Source: Gonapodya prolifera JEL478
Lineage: Eukaryota; Monoblepharomycota; Monoblepharidomycetes; Monoblepharidales; Gonapodyaceae
Assembly (NCBI GenBank): GCA_001574975.1
Contig: KQ965876.1
Location: 1 to 64,000, forward strand
Direction: 5' to 3'
DNA: 64,000 nt
Part shown: piece after piece, positions 30,893 to 43,257 of the stretch
Layout: each line of letters begins with the position of its first letter
Numbering within the stretch: position 1 is the first letter of the stretch
Position numbers and translations under genes: made by a program
Notes under the pieces: model-generated
Told to the model about the DNA's origin: nothing
Databases searched by the model: none
The model's input: the letters and a program-made list of their open reading frames with translations, nothing else

Positions 30893-33800
30893 TTACTGCT
30901 CCGAGCGAATCTCGTGCGTGTTCTTTCCCGCACCGTCAATGTGAAGCACCCACCCTGGTGCAGGCGTTGTATTCCAGCGCAGCTCGACCCTCACTTCCAA
31001 CTTCACGCCTTGAAAAACGTCTCGTATTTTCGCGACCAGCGCGTCAGCTTCTGCACGACCAGGCCACCCCACCAATCTTTCGACCATCCATCTCATGCTC
31101 GGATCTGTTGGAGCTTTACGCTCGGTTTCAGCTCCAGGTTCCAAAGATATTCCAAGTCTTCTCGCGTGTTCTAGCGGTTCCAAGTCACAGTCCCACAATC
31201 TCATAACAATGAGAGTGCGAGGAATATCCCGCCACGGCCACCCATCGCCTGTAGGATTCCGTTCAGATCGGGAAAATCGGGAAACAAGCTCTTCCACCAG
31301 TCCCGTAAGCTCAATCTTATCACCTCTTCCAAAAACAGTGACCCTCCGATGTTGTGCAGGGCGACTTCGAGGTCCTTTAGAAGAAGAGGAGGGAGTGTTG
31401 TTGGCTTCAGAAATGGAGCTTGGTCGTGGGGAAAGAAGGAACTCGACGATGCCGCGATGCGTGATATTTGGAACCTCATTCAGAGAAACCTCTTCAAGAT
31501 GAGGCAAGGAGGCAAGGGACTCAAACCCGGAATCTGTGATGTTGTTGTGGATTACTTGGGGCACCAAGTTGATGAGAAACGATTTCGCGAGGTGTATCAA
31601 AACTGGTACCAACTAACCTAAGCCATTGCTCCACACTTGGAGAGTCACAAGCTTTCGATTGGTTTCTGAAAGGTGCTCCAAGAGACGATCTGATATTAGC
31701 ACTGGACAACATGGTTAGTCCGGTCTCAGTAAAAAAAACTTCTATTCAAAAGCGAGCACATACCTCGCGAACCACTCCAGTAGTCCTCCCCGTCCGATCC
31801 CCACATATCCATCGGATCATCCATTGAACCTCCGAAACCGTTCGCCGAATCAGCTGGTATCATAATCGAAATGTTTTCGAACGCTCGTTTCGTGTGTTTG
31901 AACATCTCTGTGAAACCCACCGATACTCAGTTCCTGCAAATTCGGTGCACTGGACAACAATTGCATCACAGAGTCCATGGAATAGGACCACGTCGACACC
32001 TCATCGGGGCCCATCCCATCCTGTGGATCTTGGTCACCATCGGGATCCATATGGTCATGCTCGTGATCATGCACATGGTTGTGAACGTGATCGTGATGGA
32101 AATGATTATGATTGTGACTGTGTGCATTCCCATTCTCGGCAAAAAACGTTCCCCCTCCGAATCCGAATCCCCCACCGATGAAGTTGGCGAGCATTGGAAA
32201 AATTCCACTCGCCTGCTGTGGTGGACCAGGAACCGGAGCCTCGTTGGGTACTGTTCCGAATGGACCTTCTTCGTCGTCCTCCATATCACCCTCTGGAGCG
32301 CCCATAGCACCATTGTGGCCAAAGAACATATCCGATGAGTTTCGAGGAGTAAGGTCGATGGTTGTCAAATTTTCGTGCACACGGATCTTGGATGAAGGAG
32401 ATCGCGAGCGAAGTGCCCGCTTGGGCCGGAGCGGCATTTCAGTATCTGAAGATCGTGCCTCGTTCGGCGACACATCAGTTTCCATGACCTGCTGAAGTTC
32501 CTCGTCCTCGCTCGCGTCCTCCTCTGCATGCTCCTCGTCAGAAATTTCCGAGAAAATTCGAAGATGGTCGTCGCTGATACTTCCAAGAAGTCTGCATCAT
32601 TCAACAAGAGTAAGCATCGAAAGCAGCATGGAGTGGAGATTGGAACTGCGAAGGCTTACCCAAAGTCCATGGACTCAATATCCACACAATACCGGCAAAA
32701 CTTGACCCAATCATCCATCTTTGGGAACAAGATGGGCATCTGGCGAGGCGCGTTGATTCCAGGGTCCTCAGATTCCGTGTCGTTGGAATGAAGAGGGTCG
32801 GGCAGAACATGCTCTCCACCAATGTCTGAAGTAGAAAATATCCAAAATAAACAATGCTTTCGAACGCTGAGCGTGATTTAGAATGAAATGTCCACGTACC
32901 AAAGTACTTCAAGTTGGGGCAGTACCTGGCAAATATTCGAAACACATCGTTCCATGCAGCTTTTTAACAGAGAGCTATTCATTAGAACGAAGAATTCTCG
33001 TCCAATCATGCACCAGCTTACTCGGAATATGAACACCTTGGTCATCTTGAAGGTAAAGGTAGTTGAGCTTCTTGAGTGGTTGTGGTTCCGTGTTAATCAC
33101 CGTATCTCCATTGGTCAGTGGGGATTCTTCTGACGACGAGTCCTTGATTTCTTTTAACTTTCCTTTATTCTTGCGCCGCTTCGCTTTCTTCATCTCCTCT
33201 TCATCATTGGAGGCGACAGACTCCTTAAACCCCGTGAGGAGTTGGACGATATTCTCGCTCCGCGGTCCCGCGACTACTCTCATGAACCCCACTCCCGCTA
33301 CAGGCCAGGCCGTCCAAGGGTTCACGAGTACGAGCGACTCAAGGTTCGTACAGTGAATCGTCAGCAGGCGGAGAAAGGTGGTTCCGATAGGGAGGATGCC
33401 GCTCGTTGTCTGAGGTTGCCCCGATCCAGTCACTTCGTCGGCATCTTTCCCCGGTGGCTTTGCAAATCGACGGCTGAGGGTGAGGTCCTTTAGGTTGGGC
33501 AGCTGTTCCAGAATTCCCTTCCACTTCGCCACCATCCAAGATACCAGTTCCACTTCGTTGTATTTGGAATTGTCCGCGGCACCGCGAGCTGCATAAATTT
33601 CTTCAAAAGCATCAGCTGACTCCGGAGCTGCCAACAAAAGGAATCTTCGTGGGTCTGCATCCTGCTGGGATTGCTGAGAATTCCTGCCATTGGCCTTGCG
33701 TTCAATCCCATCCTTCTCCGTATAAATAACTTCCAGTTTAAAAGCCTCAAATTTCCTCCCATGAACGCCAACAAGGTGTTGGAGAGACCTCTCCGTCAGT

Positions 33801-34359
33801 CGTCTTGGTGCCACCCAGTTCCGCGGTAGCGAACCGTGAAGGCAGCATCCCGTAACGGTTTGCGATGTTTTGCGCAGCTAGCCATGTTACAAATACAGTC
33901 CGTCGCGATCATCAGTGCTAAAAAACTTGGAAGTTACAACTCACCTCTGACTTCAAATCCTCCTCCAGAGAGCGCGCTGACACCTTCAGAGCCACACGCT
34001 TCCATAACGGCTTCTCGTTACACAGCGAGCGGAAGAGACGATTGACTTTGGATACAGGAAGGATACCGAAAATGTCGGGGGCATGCGGTGCGCTTCCCGC
34101 ATGAAAGTGAGCAGGCTGGTGAGCCTGGCTGGAATCCGGCTTGGGGAATGCTTCTTGGGCGAGCTCCTTTGGTACATTTGGAGTGGAAATAACGATCTTG
34201 AAGATTGAAATGAGGACCTTTGGGGAGCGATGGTATGAAACAACAAAACCGGGTGGGAGAGCGTTTCTCGCCCCTGACCTCTGAAGGAAGATCCGTTATG
34301 CGAATGCTTCGCGTCAGCTGCATCGCCGCGTCATCCAAGGCCTCGTTCCCGCCCGACAT
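30893..34359 (-). CDS. Large F-box / leucine-rich protein with His-rich insert
   Basis: The start MSGGNEALDDAAMQLTRSIR leads into an F-box split by an intron: ITDLPSE joined to VLISIFKIVIST, then LPVSKVNRLFRSLCNEKPLW. The remainder is LRR-like blocks: RSLQHLVGVHGRKFEAFKL, LEQLPNLKDLTLSRRF, LLTIHCTNLESLVLVNPW, LLSSAPNLQELSIGGF and FESLASLPHLEEVSLNEVP. Between them lie acidic/Lys-rich loops and, at about 32000-32130, a histidine-rich run (HNHFHHDHVHNHVHDHEH). TAA is at 30893-30895. F-box/LRR proteins act as substrate receptors of SCF ubiquitin ligases. The histidine tract is unusual and could bind metal, or simply be a slippage product. Not every exon border was fixed. Confidence 0.8.
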
Positions 34360-34532
34360 CTCCGCTCCGGTGTTAGCAATCGTCGAGAATCCTTGTTGAT
34401 ACAGTTCACTTTGGTCTCCACTTTGCGAAACAAACAAAACCCATCACCAGGAAGATAATCAAAATCAATATCGGGAATCGGTAGACCATGCAATTTACAG
34501 TGATTAATGCTGATATTCTTATCCTCGACCGT

Positions 34533-37113
34533 TCAGCGGGACGCGCCACCGCCATTCAAAAATCGCCCAGTCTCGCCCTCCTCGATCTCGTCGTTCTGTT
34601 CCTCATTGGCGAAATAGTCCAACCGTCTCAACTGCAAACAGTTTCAATGGATCAGCCAAGTCGCGACCATCAGACGTACCCCAAAACATACCTCGAGGTT
34701 GTCGGGCTCGCCAAGCGCCTCGTTCGCGCCGTCCTCCGTTAGGTATTCACTGATTTCGTTCTCCGCATCTGGGTTCGCAAGCTGTTGGTACTCGGGCCGT
34801 CGACCGGCCCTCCTCACCATGAAGACAGCGGCACCGAGGACGACGGTCAGACCAACTACTCCAACAATGAGGTAGGCTGTATCCGGTGCACCGTTCCTAC
34901 TGTTACCAGAGTCCGGTGTCGATACAATGCCGACTCCCGAAGTGCCTGAAAAGAAAGGGGGAAAGCGTGATGAGCGTCCTCCATTTCAAATGACTTTTAC
35001 CATGATGCTCACTCGCAGTTGTCACCGACATTGCCGGCGCTTCAAAGCCTGCCGGTACCTTCCCATTCCTATCCAAAATAGACGCTCCCCGCACTGCCAA
35101 CAAGGAGAGTGCCGCATACTGGTACCCCCCGATTGGCTGTCTCTTTCTCATCCCTGTTTCCGACGCCCACGTGAACTCCCACCGGACCATGGAATCAGCT
35201 CCCTTGGGCAACGTGACTGCATACGCAACTGTCTGGTCTAAATTGTTCACAACTGGCATGCGCTGCAGGTCGTTCACATATAGTCGCAGACCAGCGAGTG
35301 GCAAATCGGCCAGGGCTTCGAATGCGAAGAGAACCATGGGGTCGTCCATGCCCGGAGTCTCAGCAGGCGTGCGGATGGTGATATCCAGAGTGGCCACACC
35401 ACCCGGGTCGTTGCCCTCGACCTTGAGCTTGCCGTCCTCGGGCATCCACAGGTTCATATCCCCCGAGGTCACAACGCTCCCATCAAATTTGGTGAACTTG
35501 GAAGAGAATACAGTGTCCCAGTTGGTCATTGTCGTCGTCACAGCAGTCTGTTGTGATGCCAAGGACAACAGGGCTCCACCCAAGAAGGACACATAGGCCC
35601 AACCTCCGGTTCCGTTCATCTCCGCACCCTTCATAGCGCACTGGTCCGACTCTTGATGCAACGGAATCAAGTTATACCTCCTATCGCACTCCTTCATCGC
35701 CGGAACCCCAATTTCTCCGATTGTGGATCCCACAGGGTCAATGGGGTCATAGAAGGATATCTTGGTCTGACTCCCGCTGTGGCACGGTGTCATGAGCGTC
35801 ACTTGAGTCTCAAGTTCGCAGGGGCACTCCTGCACGTCGGTACGGAACTGTATGTTGTCCTCGTCGATACAGGTGTGGCCTGGAATGAGATTGTACGTAA
35901 TCTCCTGAGGGCACGCGCCCGACGCAAGCTTGGGAGCAAAATCGAGGACGGTACATTCTATATTTGGAACTGTGAGTGGCACTGTACGGGGGTAAGTGTG
36001 ACGCAAGTCCCTTACTCATAAGCGGTTCATTGTCGGTATCATCCATGTCCGGGTTCGTGGTCATTTCGGGTACTGGCACAGGACTGGATGATGGACTCGA
36101 CGATGGCGCGGGCGCAGGTGCAGGAGTTGGTGAGGGACTCGAAGAGGGAGCAGGTGCCATTCCCCCACCAATTCCACCCCCAAGAAGGTCTTCAACCTTG
36201 TTCTCGATATCATCACCAACTTCGTTCTGCGGCAGCAAGAATTGAAAGACCCTAGAAAGTGAAGTACGTGATCCCGTCGCCTCACCAGCTGCCCCTCAAT
36301 GCTGTTGTACTCGTCCTCGAGCTCTCCAATCTGCTCCGAGATGGCCTCTTCCGCTTCGTCCAGCATCTCTTCAAAGTATAAGTCCTCGTCTAGATCATGT
36401 TCGGCCTGGAGGGTTGACCCGGGTAGGACGGGAACAAGGTCGTCGTCGTTCTGAACGTCTTGACCGTTCCAGCAGTTGGCGTTCCAGTACATCGAGGAGC
36501 CACCCAACGCTTTGTCAACATCATCAAAATTCAAGTCAATGCCGGGGCGATTGCAATAATTGGTGGCGTTCGTTCTGCACGACGACGTTCAGGGTGATTG
36601 TCCTGGAATACCGATGTCTTTGCGGTTACTCACCTAACAGATGGGCACACCTGCTGCAGTTTCTTCGACTCCTGGTTGCATTTACGGTAGTAGTACATAC
36701 AGAAAAGCTTCTGGACTGCGGCGTAGCAATCACGATCGGTTTCAGGCCATGTATTGTCTCCAACCAAGTCCGCAATGGCGGCTGATAGGACCGCCCACCA
36801 TTATGGTCAGCAGGGCAGCCAAAAAATACTGTCACGGGCGGAGAGACTTACTCAGTAATTGATTATCAGCGTCCGTAACGTTCTTCGCCGTTGTCCAATA
36901 GGTGATATCGCCACATAGTGTTGTGTGGCTCTTCTTCTTTTTGAATTGCCTGCAGGTGACGTACCTAGGGTACAGAGTTCGAGAAGGCAGAGCGACCTTG
37001 CGCCTGCTGAGCGCCGTACGGTCGATCGGGGACGCGAGTGTGATTGAAGCCAGCGACAAAAGCGCTAACTCAAGCCGGTTCCTTAGAGTTTCGGGAACAC
37101 GGGTGGCATACAT
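34533..37113 (-). CDS. Secreted-side Cys-rich (Frizzled-like CRD) single-pass membrane protein
   Basis: The start MYATRVPETLRNR leads into a signal peptide (LELALLSLASITLASPI). A cysteine-rich domain follows: SHTTLCGDITYWTTAKNV, then CYAAVQKLFCMYYYRKC, CPSVCRTNATNYC and NANCWNG. The spacing resembles Frizzled-type CRDs, including those related to Mid1/FAM155 subunits. Next is an acidic coiled-coil-like segment (ELEDEYNSIEGQL), a Pro/Ser/Ala stalk (PAPSSSPSPTPAPAPAPSS), a second Cys-containing extracellular domain of about 300 residues, one transmembrane helix (YLIVGVVGLTVVLGAAVFMV) and an acidic cytosolic tail ending NGGGASR (TGA 34533-34535). A role in cell-wall or cation-channel sensing is a guess from architecture. 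The family was not firmly identified. Confidence 0.7.
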
Positions 37114-37514
37114 GTCATGCGCTTACCGGCGAGCGCCATCATCCTCCACAGCGTTCCACGTGGCATGATGGTCTTGAAACCAATGTGACCAACTCCGATT
37201 CTGAAATGAGACCGAAGCTCCTTCAAAAGCCTTCAGCGTTCAATGTTTCCAATGTGCGGTCTCTCTTTGGGCTGGATTGTGATTCCTGTCCCGAGACCTT
37301 CGGATCCTTTCAATGACTGTAATTGGGAAAAAAAGGAGCAGTACGCCGCACACCAGGCAAGGCGGCCAAAGCAAAGTCTAGTTCATGTACAGATCTTTTC
37401 TCGCTTCGAGAATCGAGATGAAGCTACTAGAAGGAGAAATAGGATAGGCCTTGGGTACTTTTTGGGACCCCTAGCTCTCTGACATAACCGGCAATTCATT
37501 CAACATGGTATGTA

Positions 37515-40500
37515 TCAATTTACTCTGGCAACCCGTTCAACACCAAGATGCAGGTCGATGTTCCAGTCTGAAACCAACGGAGCATTCGCAAGGTTCACCT
37601 CTGCTACGCCTTTGAGCAAGTCCCACTCGACACTTGACACAGTTGCCTGCTCTCCGCTGGCCACGTCAAATGTTACTTTGATCTCGGAGTTCGGGGAGTT
37701 CGACCCAAGTATGTTGGTGTGCCTCAGACCAAATACCCGAACTTTCGACACCCTGAGATGGTCAGAGCGTCCATCATCCCCATACGTACCCGTACTGTTG
37801 AGTTTGCCATCTTTGTATACAAACTTGATGAGTGTCGCGTTGACGCCGACTTGAGTTTCCGGGTTTATCCCATCATCCAAGAAGAGCTCACCCTGAGCGC
37901 AACCTTCGCTATCAAGGGCAATAACGAGCTCGAAAGTCCCACGTCTACTTGACTCAGTAGTCGTCCCTGGTTGCTGCAGAGCCAAAATGAATCCTCCCCG
38001 CATATGCACCGGAATCTCCGGTAGTGGCGCCGGGAGTGTGACAGTAGAGCCATTTCCCTGGGAACGGGGCACCACCATCTCTTCGCCCGTACCCCATTCA
38101 AACCAACGCTCTCCACCAGACCCCAAGGGAAGGTACGCTTCCACTTCCTCCCTGCCTTCATCAAGCACCGGTGAGACCATGAATGCCTCCCCAACCATGA
38201 ATTGCTCATCGATACTGTACGTCGCTGGGTCGTCAGGGAAGCACATCCAAAGAGCATTCCAGACAGGGGTGCCCTTCTCGTGTGCCTTGCGAAGGAGATT
38301 GTAGTAGTAAGGAAGGAGGGAATACCGCAAAGCGAGATATTTTTTGGATGCTGCTGATGTGCTTTCGTAAAGGTATGGCTCTTGCGATATGCAACCCAAC
38401 CCGTTCTAAAGTTTGGTCAGAAGGGGACGAACAGAGAAGGTTGCGCACTTATTCAAATGAAGTGAAAAGTGATTGTCATCACTCACATGATTCCTCGCAA
38501 AGGGATAAAAGCTCCCAAGCTGCATCCACCGTGTCAGCAACTCCTCGGTGGCGTTGTCAAAGAACCCGCCGATGTCCGCCCCCACCATAGGTTGACCAAA
38601 CAACTGGTAGTTGATGACCCCAGCAACAGAGTATTTGAGCGACGCCCAAGTGCTGGCGTTGTCGCCAAGCCAGTGGGCACCAACCCGACCAGAACCGGCA
38701 TAGTTGCTCCGCATCAGGACGAAAGGTCTTTCCAGGGGTCGAAGCTCTTTCAAGAGGTCGAAGGTGATCATTGCGGTCTATGAAATGGCAAAATACTTCA
38801 TCTAAAAAGGTATCACCACTTATATGACTGAAGCTCACCATATGACCATAAAGATTATGAACGTTGTACTCCAGAATGCCACCATAGTGTTTCGCGGACA
38901 TCGCAACCGTTTTACGATCGAGGTACTCTCGCTTTCCACCTGTACATGAGCGGTCACAAGTGTTGCAAGTGAAAGCATAGTAGACACCGTACCATTGTTT
39001 GGCAAAAAGGGTGTGTCATCGAGATTGTCTTTCAGCCGACCAACAGTTGCCGGGTTTGGCGTGTCAACTGCATCATTCGGAACTTCCCGTAGCACATCAT
39101 AGTAGAAAAACGCTTGGCGCGCCTCGTCGGCAAAGATCTCCTGGGCCGGAGGGTCCCAAGCGTCGGAGGTGAATGGTGGATTAGGCCATGACGGGTCGTC
39201 TGTCGATTCACCGTCACAAAAATTTGCAATCTCTTGCATATCTACCCTAGCAGCGCACGGAGTCCTTGACATGTGAGAACAATACAAACATCAAGGTCGA
39301 ACTCACCACACTCCAGCCATCGGGACCTTCTCAAACCAGTCACGGAACGTTTCTTTGTAATACTCAGCGCTCGAAGGGTGAAACCAGTCTGGCCACACCA
39401 CTCGTCCCGGCCAGCATTTTCCCACAAAGTCTCTCCCGTCCTCGGTCTTCAACCACAGATCCAACTCTTTTCCTCGCTCGTATGCGCGATAGTTGGACTC
39501 CACTTTTATACCCGGGTCGACGATCTGGATGAGCTTTTGTTCTCTGTCGTGAAGTTCCGCGAGGAAAGCAGTCATCGCAGTCTCGGAGAAGTTTACCGGG
39601 TCTAAGGTGAATGCTTTGTACTTTGATGCGACAGAACATGAATCTTACTTTCCGAACTCTGGTGGCGAAAGCCGCAGTCACCCACCTGATCCATGTAGTC
39701 GATGTCCGTCCAAATCACATCCAGTGGAATCGAAGCCTTCTCGTAACCGCTAAGGACCTCCCTGAGCTCGTCAACAGACTTGTAGCCCCAACGACACTGG
39801 TGAAAGCCGAGAGACCAGTAGGGAACCTCGAATGGTTTCCCGACTACGTCTGTGTGCTGCTCAACGACTGAATGTGCGTCTGGGCCAGAGTATACCCAGA
39901 AATCGAGAATTCCGCCGGTAACTTTGTACGCTATTTTCGAGTTTCGTATTTCAACGTCCATGGCATTCGAAGAGTTGAGGAAAACTCCGTGGGCTTTGCC
40001 GTTTCGGAGTTCCAAGTGCATTGGTTGGCAACCGCTACATCACCAGCGTAGGTGGTAAGAGTCACACAAGAATCCATGCCAAGGTTTCACTCCTCACTAG
40101 AGATTCACGCCAGGAGTGGATCCCTCGTCTACTCGGCCCCATGTGTAAATTCGGGGCTTCCGTAGCAATGTCAAGGCTCGTACCTCTCGCAAATATTGTC
40201 ACCAATGTTTCCTCTGGATTGCGTCTCAATCGATTCACATTTTCACCAAGACCATAAATGTTTGCATCTGAGGGTACCTGAACAACGGTTAATGTCGTTG
40301 CACTTCACCCAATGATGTCGCACTCACTTCCGAGCTGATTTCCAAGTATTGATCCTTAAAAACAACATCTTTCCAGCTACTCCCCCATAAGAAATTCTCA
40401 GGGTCGGACGCTCGAGCAACATACAAGCCTTCCTCGTTCACGGTCACGGACATTCCCGATTCCGTCCAATCCGTGGTCCGCGTGCGCCGTTTTCCGTGAA

Positions 40501-40714
40501 TGAATTCTGGAACTCTCCACCGCGCGTCTTTTTCGTCGTGGATCTGGAAGCGAACGATCGATGGCCCTTCGCATGTGACCAACAAACATATTGCGGGGAT
40601 ATCGGGAGACTCCACCGCACGAGCAGGTCCTAGGAGGCGCATAGAAGCTCTCATACTACTGCTGGAACGAGCCACCGGTCCAATGAGCGCGTATCCGGTC
40701 GAAGCAGTTGACAT
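37515..40714 (-). CDS. Glycoside hydrolase family 31 alpha-glucosidase
   Basis: The start MSTASTGYALIGPVARSSSS gives an N-terminal beta-sandwich. IYGLGENVNRLRRNPEET follows, then PYWSLGFHQCRWGYKSVDEL, IPLDVIWTDIDYMD, the nucleophile block MAGVWVDMQEIANFCDG, the acid/base block AHWLGDNASTWASL, VGADIGGFFDNATEELLTRW, FYPFARNHVSD and PEIPVHMRGGFILALQQP. The two catalytic aspartates are in WVDMQE and LGDN. Introns interrupt the nucleophile motif and splice in frame. The usual WIDMNE reads WVDMQE, a conservative variant. GH31 enzymes cleave terminal alpha-1,4/1,6 glucose from the non-reducing end; fungal members of this type are secreted or wall-bound. No clear signal peptide is in the first exon, so a short upstream exon may be missing. 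TAA/TAG region at 37515. Confidence 0.95.
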
Positions 40715-41423
40715 TGACGTTTGGTATGTTGCTGTGGCCTAACTAGCCATTGTAACAAAGCTTGTGTGCTGCACTCCGCCTCCCCTCCCTCCCCATTCTT
40801 CCTGCATGCTCGCGCCTCCGTTCCCTACCCCCGCCGCGCTTTCCCTTGGCCTTGCTGACATCCGCGCTCCTTCCCCTTTCCACCTCTTTAGGCCACTCCC
40901 TTTGCACATATTCCCCCTCTACGTCCCTCATCGACGCTCTCGTCCGCATCTGCCGTCACCGGACTTCCAGGTGAGCATCTGATATCGTCGGATGAGGCAA
41001 TATTTTCCCTTAAAACATTCCTTCCCATTCCCATCCAGTTCCGTTACCTCTTTACACTGCTGAGGGAATCTCGCGCACTAGCCGGCGTTGAAAAGCGCCG
41101 GACCCCCGAGTAAGGCCACTTGCGGAAACGCAGAGGTGTCATACTCCGGCCGGTGGTCTGTGTAGTTTCTGACGACGCAAGTGAGCACTGCGAACGGTCT
41201 TGGCAAGGAAGAAGGCTTCGACGGTTCCGTGGGAGGTGTGAAAGATAGCAGCAGCCGATTGGAGGTGGGTTTCGCAACAGTTCATTGTTCCTGTTCACTC
41301 TTAACATTCGCGCCTGTGCTGGCTTATGATTCATTATTCGCCGCTCCTGCTCCTGCCCGTCGCTCCGTGATCTCGTGGTCTTCAGTTATCGCTCCTGCAT
41401 ATGATAGTTTGGAGCCCCAGTCG

Positions 41424-41522
41424 CGTCGCCGGGGGAGTTGTGCGGGTCAGCAACACCTCCCAGAGGACTTCCCCAGTTAATCGATGCACTGGAGGCGTTA
41501 ATATCACACCAAACCCGCACAA
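41424..41522 (-). repeat. Dispersed repeat, copy 1
   Basis: About 100 bp closely similar to 48576-48674: shared CGTCGCCGGGGGAG, GTGCGGGTCAGCAACACCTC and CGATGCACTGGAGGCGTTAA. Read on the minus strand, both copies encode LTPPVHR-TGEV and EVLLTRTT. Differences fall partly at third positions, hinting that the repeat derives from a coding sequence. Confidence 0.8.
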
Positions 41523-41681
41523 CCTCATTTTTGTGCATGTTACTTGTGCCCCGACCGTCCCTCGAGCCTTTTGAAATTCAACGGCCCTCGTCATGTTGCT
41601 TACCCATCACGACCCAAAACCAGTTTCTTTTGTTTTCTGCAAAAAAAAGAACACGAGTGTTACATGAGTCCTGTGCCGCAT

Positions 41682-41775
41682 CACTGCCGAAGTGAACAAG
41701 CGGTTCGAGCAGCGCAGCTACAAGGTCGCTACTTTCAAGTGCTCCCAGTCCGAATGGCAAATGCATGAAGAGAAG
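41682..41775 (+). pseudogene. Nucleoside diphosphate kinase relic
   Basis: The plus frame reads NKRFEQRSYKVATFK, matching [15 protein letters not shown] of the intact kinase at 27.3-28.1 kb, with a 17-base exact DNA match in the RFEQR core. Similarity fades within about 30 residues and the flanks do not encode the rest. It is a fragment, not a gene. Confidence 0.6.
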
Positions 41776-41828
41776 TTCTTCCAGTTAAATTATCAACACT
41801 ACATATTACACTATCGAATTCAAGCTCC

Positions 41829-43123
41829 TCACATGCTGCCGTTGACTGTCCTCGTCACTTCATTTCCCTCCGGCTCTTGGCCTTCCTCCTCCGCACCAGC
41901 GACAGAAAACAATGCACGATCCCCCAGATCCACATCTATCGCGTCGGCTGCAACACGGGCATCCACAAACACGGGCGTTTCCTTCAGATTCCTCTGCTTC
42001 ACAAAACCGAGGTCTGGCTTGGAGAACCGCCATTCCCGAACGAGCTTTTCTATCAGGTCCTCGTACGGGGTCTGACCCGGCTCTGAAAGGTTGTAGCCTA
42101 GAAGCGTGCGCTGCCTTGAAATTGCCCAAAATTGTTGTAAGGGATCAAAACGGAGGATCGCCAGCAAACTGCTTACACACCATTGCCACCTGGATGCAGA
42201 CATCTGCAGTCAATCCGCTTACGACATAGTCACCGTACGAGAACCGATGCAATCGAAAGTTGATCCCGTTCCATATCAACGTGTCGTACCGATTGTGTCC
42301 CGCAGACAGGAAGTGCGTCGTTGGAACCTTGAACACAGATTCGACTTCGTCAGGATTCGGCGTCGGTGTGAAGTCGGGAGGTGTAAGTGCGATCACGGGG
42401 GTGACGAGGAGGTTGTTTCGCGACACTACTGAAAAAGGGTGGTCAGCGAACTGGCGAACGAGAAGCGATCTTCGAAATCATCTCACTTGGCGGCCACCGC
42501 GTGATCACATTGACACACGACGGGGGCAGTCCCACTTCCTCGTACGCTTCACGTAACGCCGTCGTCTTTCTTTCCAAAGCCGAGTTTCAACTGGGCACCG
42601 TTCCCCCAAAACAACGGCTCCAATCGCCCTCACTACAACATTCTCATCATCTTCATCTCGTCGACCGCCTGGGAATGCAACCTCTCCCGAATGACTCCTG
42701 AGCTTGGTGCTGCAAGTCAACGTTGGCTAGTACCACTTGCGTCATCCCCCAACAAAGCGAGCACAATCCACCTCCGTCGTGTAAGTAAAATGCCAAAGAC
42801 TGACGTTTCGCTGTTATAGATGAGTGGAACCAGCACGGATGCCCTGAATCGCAGGTGTCTCGTTCAGTAGTTCAAGTGAACACCTCCTTCCTCACGGATG
42901 CACCTGAACTCTGACCCATACTTTTTACAAGCCATGTGTGCGATTCACTATTAATGCAATAACGACATCGCGTCCGCAATCGAATCTCAAAACACACCGG
43001 ATCACCTTGTTCGTGACGATCCCAAAGCTCCTTGATTCTCGACAGCTGCTCCGCTGCTCTTTCGGGCAGTTCTTTCACACTGGGCCGTCGAAGAGTGTGC
43101 GAGGCAGCTAAAGGGCTTGCCAT
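41829..43123 (-). CDS. Nudix hydrolase, CoA diphosphatase (Pcd1/NUDT7-8) type
   Basis: The start MASPLAASHTLRRPSVKELP is followed by SRIKELWDRHEQ, then VLVPLIYNSETSVFGILLTR, STKLRSHSGEVAFPGGR and TALREAYEEVGLPP. The last two form the complete Nudix box (G x5 E x7 REUxEExGU), interrupted by an intron that splices in frame. The SHSGE-FPGG approach is typical of the coenzyme A diphosphatase subgroup (mostly peroxisomal). The C-terminal domain includes VIALTPPDFTPTPNPDEVES, DTLIWNGINFRLHRFSYGD and GLTADVCIQVAMV. A last exon gives LLGYNLSEPGQTPYEDLIEK and ends TVNGSM. The C-terminus carries no obvious SKL. A long interval between exons 1 and 2 (42.87-43.0 kb) may hide a further small exon. Confidence 0.88.
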
Positions 43124-43257
43124 ACGGAAGCTTAATTGCGCGATTGGCGGAAAAGCTCTCGGTGGGGAGCTCCGTGGCCAATTGGCCCGATTTCACGCAA
43201 GTTACCCAGCGATACCTCACCACACCACGAAATTCGGATCTCTCCACGCCTAGAACT
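43124..43257. promoter_or_regulatory. 134-bp divergent promoter between Nudix and bHLH genes
   Basis: The Nudix start (43123, minus) and the bHLH start (43258, plus) face away from each other with 134 bp between them, so the two genes probably share one bidirectional promoter. No TATA box or clear E-box was seen in it. Confidence 0.5.

Larger units (their letters stand above)
40715..41828. other. Intergenic stretch with a dispersed repeat and an NDK relic
   Basis: No intact gene is seen. A CT-rich segment (40780-40960), probably promoter of the GH31 gene, is followed by a copy of a repeat also found at 48.6 kb and a short nucleoside diphosphate kinase-like fragment. Confidence 0.6.
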
